From Candidatus Saccharimonadota bacterium (GTDB lineage Bacteria; Patescibacteriota; Saccharimonadia; Saccharimonadales; Saccharimonadaceae), in contig CAJPQG010000001.1 of the NCBI GenBank assembly GCA_905372785.1, forward strand, positions 1 to 64,000: a DNA stretch of 64,000 bases, in the 5' to 3' direction. Positions 61,674 to 64,000 of the stretch are shown piece by piece (the first letter of the stretch is position 1; each line of letters starts with the position of its first letter). The notes below the pieces were generated by a model that was given only the letters and a program-made list of their open reading frames with translations, ran no database searches and was not told where the DNA came from. A program made the translations under genes and the position numbers.

Positions 61674-62438
61674 CTATGAACATAGTGGTATCACAAATGG
61701 TTTGGTTTCACTACACATATACTGTAGAGCTGTAGACGTAGGGCTCTGCGAATCGGGATTAAGATACACAAAAAGCCCGATCGGCTCGTGCAGCACCGAG
61801 CTGCTCATGCTGGTCGAGTTTTGTGATTGTTGTCCCTCGGGAGAACTAGGAGGCGAAACCTCCCTGCTGGCTACTAGAATAGTAACATAGTTATAGTCAA
61901 CCCGGGCCTTCTCTTTTGAACGAATCGTCTTGTCATCCAGACGAACTCCCAGTGCCATTAAAAGGCCATGTAGGAGTTCTGACTGTATGACTGCTTCATT
62001 CGTTTCGCCACGGAGTGCGAGTTTATGAAACAACTTGTTCAATACCGCGCTGGCACTTGCTCGCTGGTTGGTGCGTAGTTTCCTTGCTTTAGATTGTAGT
62101 TTTTCGCTTGGATCTGGTAGCTGCTCCACCTTTTGCTCAATCATCTGAGTGAGTAGCGGCAAGGAAGCCTGGTGGCGAATGATCCATTGGCTTAGCGGCA
62201 ACTCTGATTTGCTACTAGTATTTGGCTCGCGCACCTTGCCCGTAAGACTTTCCTGCACCTCTTGTAGCGATAGATTTTCGCCACCAGCATTTAGCGGATT
62301 GACTGAATCCGGGTCGTCGGCGTCGAGCGGGTGTTGAAACCTATTAAGTGGCGGATCAACTGAATCCGGGTTGTCGGCGTTGAGCCGGTGTCGAAGCTTA
62401 TCAAGCTTATCAATGTTTGGAGTGTCATGGTCAGCCAT
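61674..62438 (-). CDS. Soluble protein with N-terminal tandem repeat, unknown
   Basis: 254 residues from MADHDTPNIDK. Residues 13-48 contain two copies of a unit of about 18 residues (LNADNPDSVDPPLN and LDADDPDSVNPLN). A helical middle is basic (KLQSKARKLRTNQRASA) and the C-terminal 60 residues are Ser/Pro-rich before a hydrophobic end. AAAGGGA lies 6 nt before the ATG. It follows the gene at 62486 by 47 bp, with a GTTGTAG/CTACAAC stem in the gap, so the two may form an operon. No family recognised. Confidence 0.74.
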   Translation of the reverse strand: MADHDTPNIDKLDKLRHRLNADNPDSVDPPLNRFQHPLDADDPDSVNPLNAGGENLSLQEVQESLTGKVREPNTSSKSELPLSQWIIRHQASLPLLTQMIEQKVEQLPDPSEKLQSKARKLRTNQRASASAVLNKLFHKLALRGETNEAVIQSELLHGLLMALGVRLDDKTIRSKEKARVDYNYVTILVASREVSPPSSPEGQQSQNSTSMSSSVLHEPIGLFVYLNPDSQSPTSTALQYMCSETKPFVIPLCS

Positions 62439-62485
62439 GATAGTCCCTTTCTACGGTAGTTGTAGACGTAGCAAGTGCTACAACA

Positions 62486-63223
62486 TTACTTGAACGGAAG
62501 GCGGAGCGGTATACCGCCATATTGCAATTGCACTACGGCATTGCCATCGCTATTTATGCGGGCGACAGTTGTCGCAGCTGTTTGCATTTCTGCGAATGAC
62601 ATACCCTCCCACTGCGGGTATAGTGCTGTAATGTCAACGCTATGTGTGACTTGCGATGCGCCACTTATCGTTTGCCAATAGGCAGCGACTAGCTTGCTAA
62701 ACACAAAACTGTCTGGTAGCGTTAGCGTTGGGCGTAGATTACCTTCTTTTACCACAAAGGAAGAAGATAGGTAGAGCGGCCCTTCTGTATCCGTCGCTAC
62801 TGGAGTGATAGATACAAAGAGTAGGTCGCCGTGAAGCCCTTTGCTTGGTAGTCCCATGGTAACTGCTGTTAATCTATAGGCGCCTCGGAGCCACTGAAAT
62901 GCAACATAAGGGTCAGCAAGGAGATACCGACAAAGGGGTACCCTTACCTCTGGTGCATCCATTTGCAAGCAGACTTCAAGGCTATTGAAGACGAGACTAT
63001 AGGGATCTTCATCACCATAGTCAAACGGACTATATTGCGTGTCTTCTACCACTGATTCTGGTAGGCATGCAAAAGGTGTTATATATAGCTGCAGGTCTTC
63101 CTCGGACACTTCGAGGTCCTCTGGCCAACATGACAATAGCCCTGTCAGCACGGGAGAATAGCTTTCTGTTGCCGTTTTCCCGTCGAGCAGAAGCTGTTTG
63201 GTGCAATGCACGGCAGAACTCAC
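62486..63223 (-). CDS. Soluble protein, unknown (245 residues)
   Basis: From GTG at 63223 (MSSAVHCTKQLLLDG), chosen because AAAGGA lies 4 nt upstream; the frame is open to 63292 through the leader hairpin. Acidic N-terminal half (EDLEVSEEDLQLYI), then beta-rich sequence with several aromatics. SEEDLQLYI and a similar VSEEEVAELID stretch in the 40368 gene are superficially alike but too short to claim homology. No family recognised. Confidence 0.7.
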   Translation of the reverse strand: MSSAVHCTKQLLLDGKTATESYSPVLTGLLSCWPEDLEVSEEDLQLYITPFACLPESVVEDTQYSPFDYGDEDPYSLVFNSLEVCLQMDAPEVRVPLCRYLLADPYVAFQWLRGAYRLTAVTMGLPSKGLHGDLLFVSITPVATDTEGPLYLSSSFVVKEGNLRPTLTLPDSFVFSKLVAAYWQTISGASQVTHSVDITALYPQWEGMSFAEMQTAATTVARINSDGNAVVQLQYGGIPLRLPFK

Positions 63224-63260
63224 GAATTCCTTTCTGTAGTATATGAGTATGTGAAAGATC

Positions 63261-63308
63261 ACTATGCGGCGGCTAGGGACGCCACTCGGCATAGTCCTAT
63301 TTATTGTA
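63261..63308 (-). promoter_or_regulatory. -10 element and leader stem-loop
   Basis: TACAAT (63303-63308, minus) followed at the predicted transcript 5' end by a perfect ACTATGC/GCATAGT stem (63261-63295) enclosing GGC/GCC pairs. Confidence 0.62.
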
Positions 63309-63326
63309 ACAAAAAATGTTCTAAAA

Positions 63327-63357
63327 AAAGAAGCCCCACAGTTAAGGGAGCTTCTTT
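63327..63357 (-). terminator. Terminator of the 155-residue gene
   Basis: AAAGAAGC/GCTTCTTT stem; the minus strand continues as TTTTTTTAG. The 95 bp from here to the stop at 63453 show nothing else. Confidence 0.78.
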
Positions 63358-63452
63358 AGTATGCACATTATGTAGCGCAGAAGCTCAACCAAGCAGTGAG
63401 GCTGGTAGATAGTTAGCGTTTACATTATGGCATAAGTACAGCACTTTTTAGC

Positions 63453-63920
63453 TTATGACTTCTTAGCGCAGGGGCTTCCTAGGCTGCGATAGTCTTCTGC
63501 CGGATAAGTGATATTATCCTCCTCCTTCACTGGTTGCTTTGCCTCATTGGCGGTGCTGGGTTGTGTGGTATCTGATGATAGCTGAGTCACAATAGCCTCC
63601 AAAGATGAAATGAACCGATAGTGGCTGCGGTGCGACGGATTGAACCCCCGCAATTTACCCATAGAACTGGTAGTAGGCTGAAAGCCGTTCTCTTCTAGGA
63701 TATTGAGCGTGGAGTTGGTTACTCCGCCGTCAACATTCTTCAGGCTGAGCCATATATGACGTTCGCTATTGCGCCCCGGTTCAGTAGACGAAATAGCCTG
63801 GCAGTAGTAAGTAGCGGCAGCTAAAAGCTGGAGCACCTCACTATCCCTATCGGCTGGTCCTTCCTTGCTAATCAGGCGACTCTTTGGAGCAATTGGCACG
63901 ATGAAACGAGGAGTCTCCAT
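63453..63920 (-). CDS. Soluble protein, unknown (155 residues)
   Basis: From METPRFIVPIAP. N-terminal beta/alpha segment (EVLQLLAAATYYCQAISS), HIWLSLKNVDGG, and a polar Glu/Lys/Pro-rich C-terminal 45 residues. GAAGG lies 1 nt from the ATG, with a second GAAGG 10 nt further up, which is better placed. The leader and promoter extend past the window edge; 63921-64000 shows no other gene. Confidence 0.68.
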   Translation of the reverse strand: METPRFIVPIAPKSRLISKEGPADRDSEVLQLLAAATYYCQAISSTEPGRNSERHIWLSLKNVDGGVTNSTLNILEENGFQPTTSSMGKLRGFNPSHRSHYRFISSLEAIVTQLSSDTTQPSTANEAKQPVKEEDNITYPAEDYRSLGSPCAKKS

Positions 63921-64000
63921 ACCTTCAATACCTTCAAGGGCAATGAAACCAATTAGTGTTGCATCCTGGGGGGATACCCACCTAGATTCAGTCTCGACAC

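Overview
The window looks like a chromosomal segment of a reduced-genome Candidate Phyla Radiation bacterium, most likely Saccharibacteria (TM7). This rests on inference from gene content and architecture, with no 16S gene to confirm it. Supporting points are a complete F-type ATP synthase operon, very short housekeeping units, DprA with a UvrD-RecB-type helicase-nuclease, a sortase with an LPXTG-type surface protein, several proteins with very long A/P/Q/T-rich disordered regions, and many small unrecognised genes. UGA is used as a normal stop (for example in the ATGA overlap at 29253-29256), which argues against the UGA-recoded Gracilibacteria/SR1 lineages.

Layout. 1-5.7 kb: topA, pyrH, dprA and pth on the minus strand, with a candidate structured RNA (4166-4436) on the plus strand and a small membrane protein. 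5.9-7.2 kb: a sortase-anchored surface protein. 7.4-15.2 kb: a minus-strand block of der, a pseudouridine synthase, a response regulator, a histidine kinase and a GH5 glucanase-like enzyme. 15.3-17.1 kb: tRNA-Glu(CTC) carrying the relic of a large serine integrase, a Nudix hydrolase and a hairpin-rich intergenic stretch. 17.2-25.6 kb: a MacB-like ABC exporter pair, gltX, a DUF4367-like protein and a PEGA protein. 25.9-37.7 kb: sortase, tRNA-Leu(CAA), xth, smpB, two GT4 glycosyltransferases, a hydrolase, an ABC-F ATPase and membrane proteins. 37.7-41.3 kb: a second candidate RNA and four small minus-strand genes. 41.3-49.6 kb: a glutaredoxin, a zinc-ribbon microprotein, the atp operon and dus. 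49.7-64 kb: mostly small unrecognised minus-strand genes, interrupted by the helicase-nuclease, one hypothetical gene and an RNA methyltransferase.

Two mRNA architectures stand out. At least 17 housekeeping-type genes have a -10 hexamer, usually with an upstream TGn, only 6-12 nt before the start codon and no Shine-Dalgarno site, so they should make leaderless or nearly leaderless mRNAs. The small unrecognised genes have the opposite design: a promoter, a 60-170 nt leader that usually opens with a strong stem-loop, a good Shine-Dalgarno site, one ORF, and a long stem-loop terminator. Two adjacent units (39.3 and 40.4 kb) share a conserved leader stem-loop although their proteins look unrelated.

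Functionally, the surface protein and sortase form a cell-wall display pair. The two-component system, ABC exporter and sortase all carry long disordered cytoplasmic segments. DprA, the UvrD-nuclease and Xth suit DNA uptake and repair. The best candidates for something undescribed are the leadered module family with its shared leader element, the two ~270-nt RNAs, a C8 tract that puts a small membrane gene out of frame, and a cryptic transcription unit encoding only two 7-codon ORFs.
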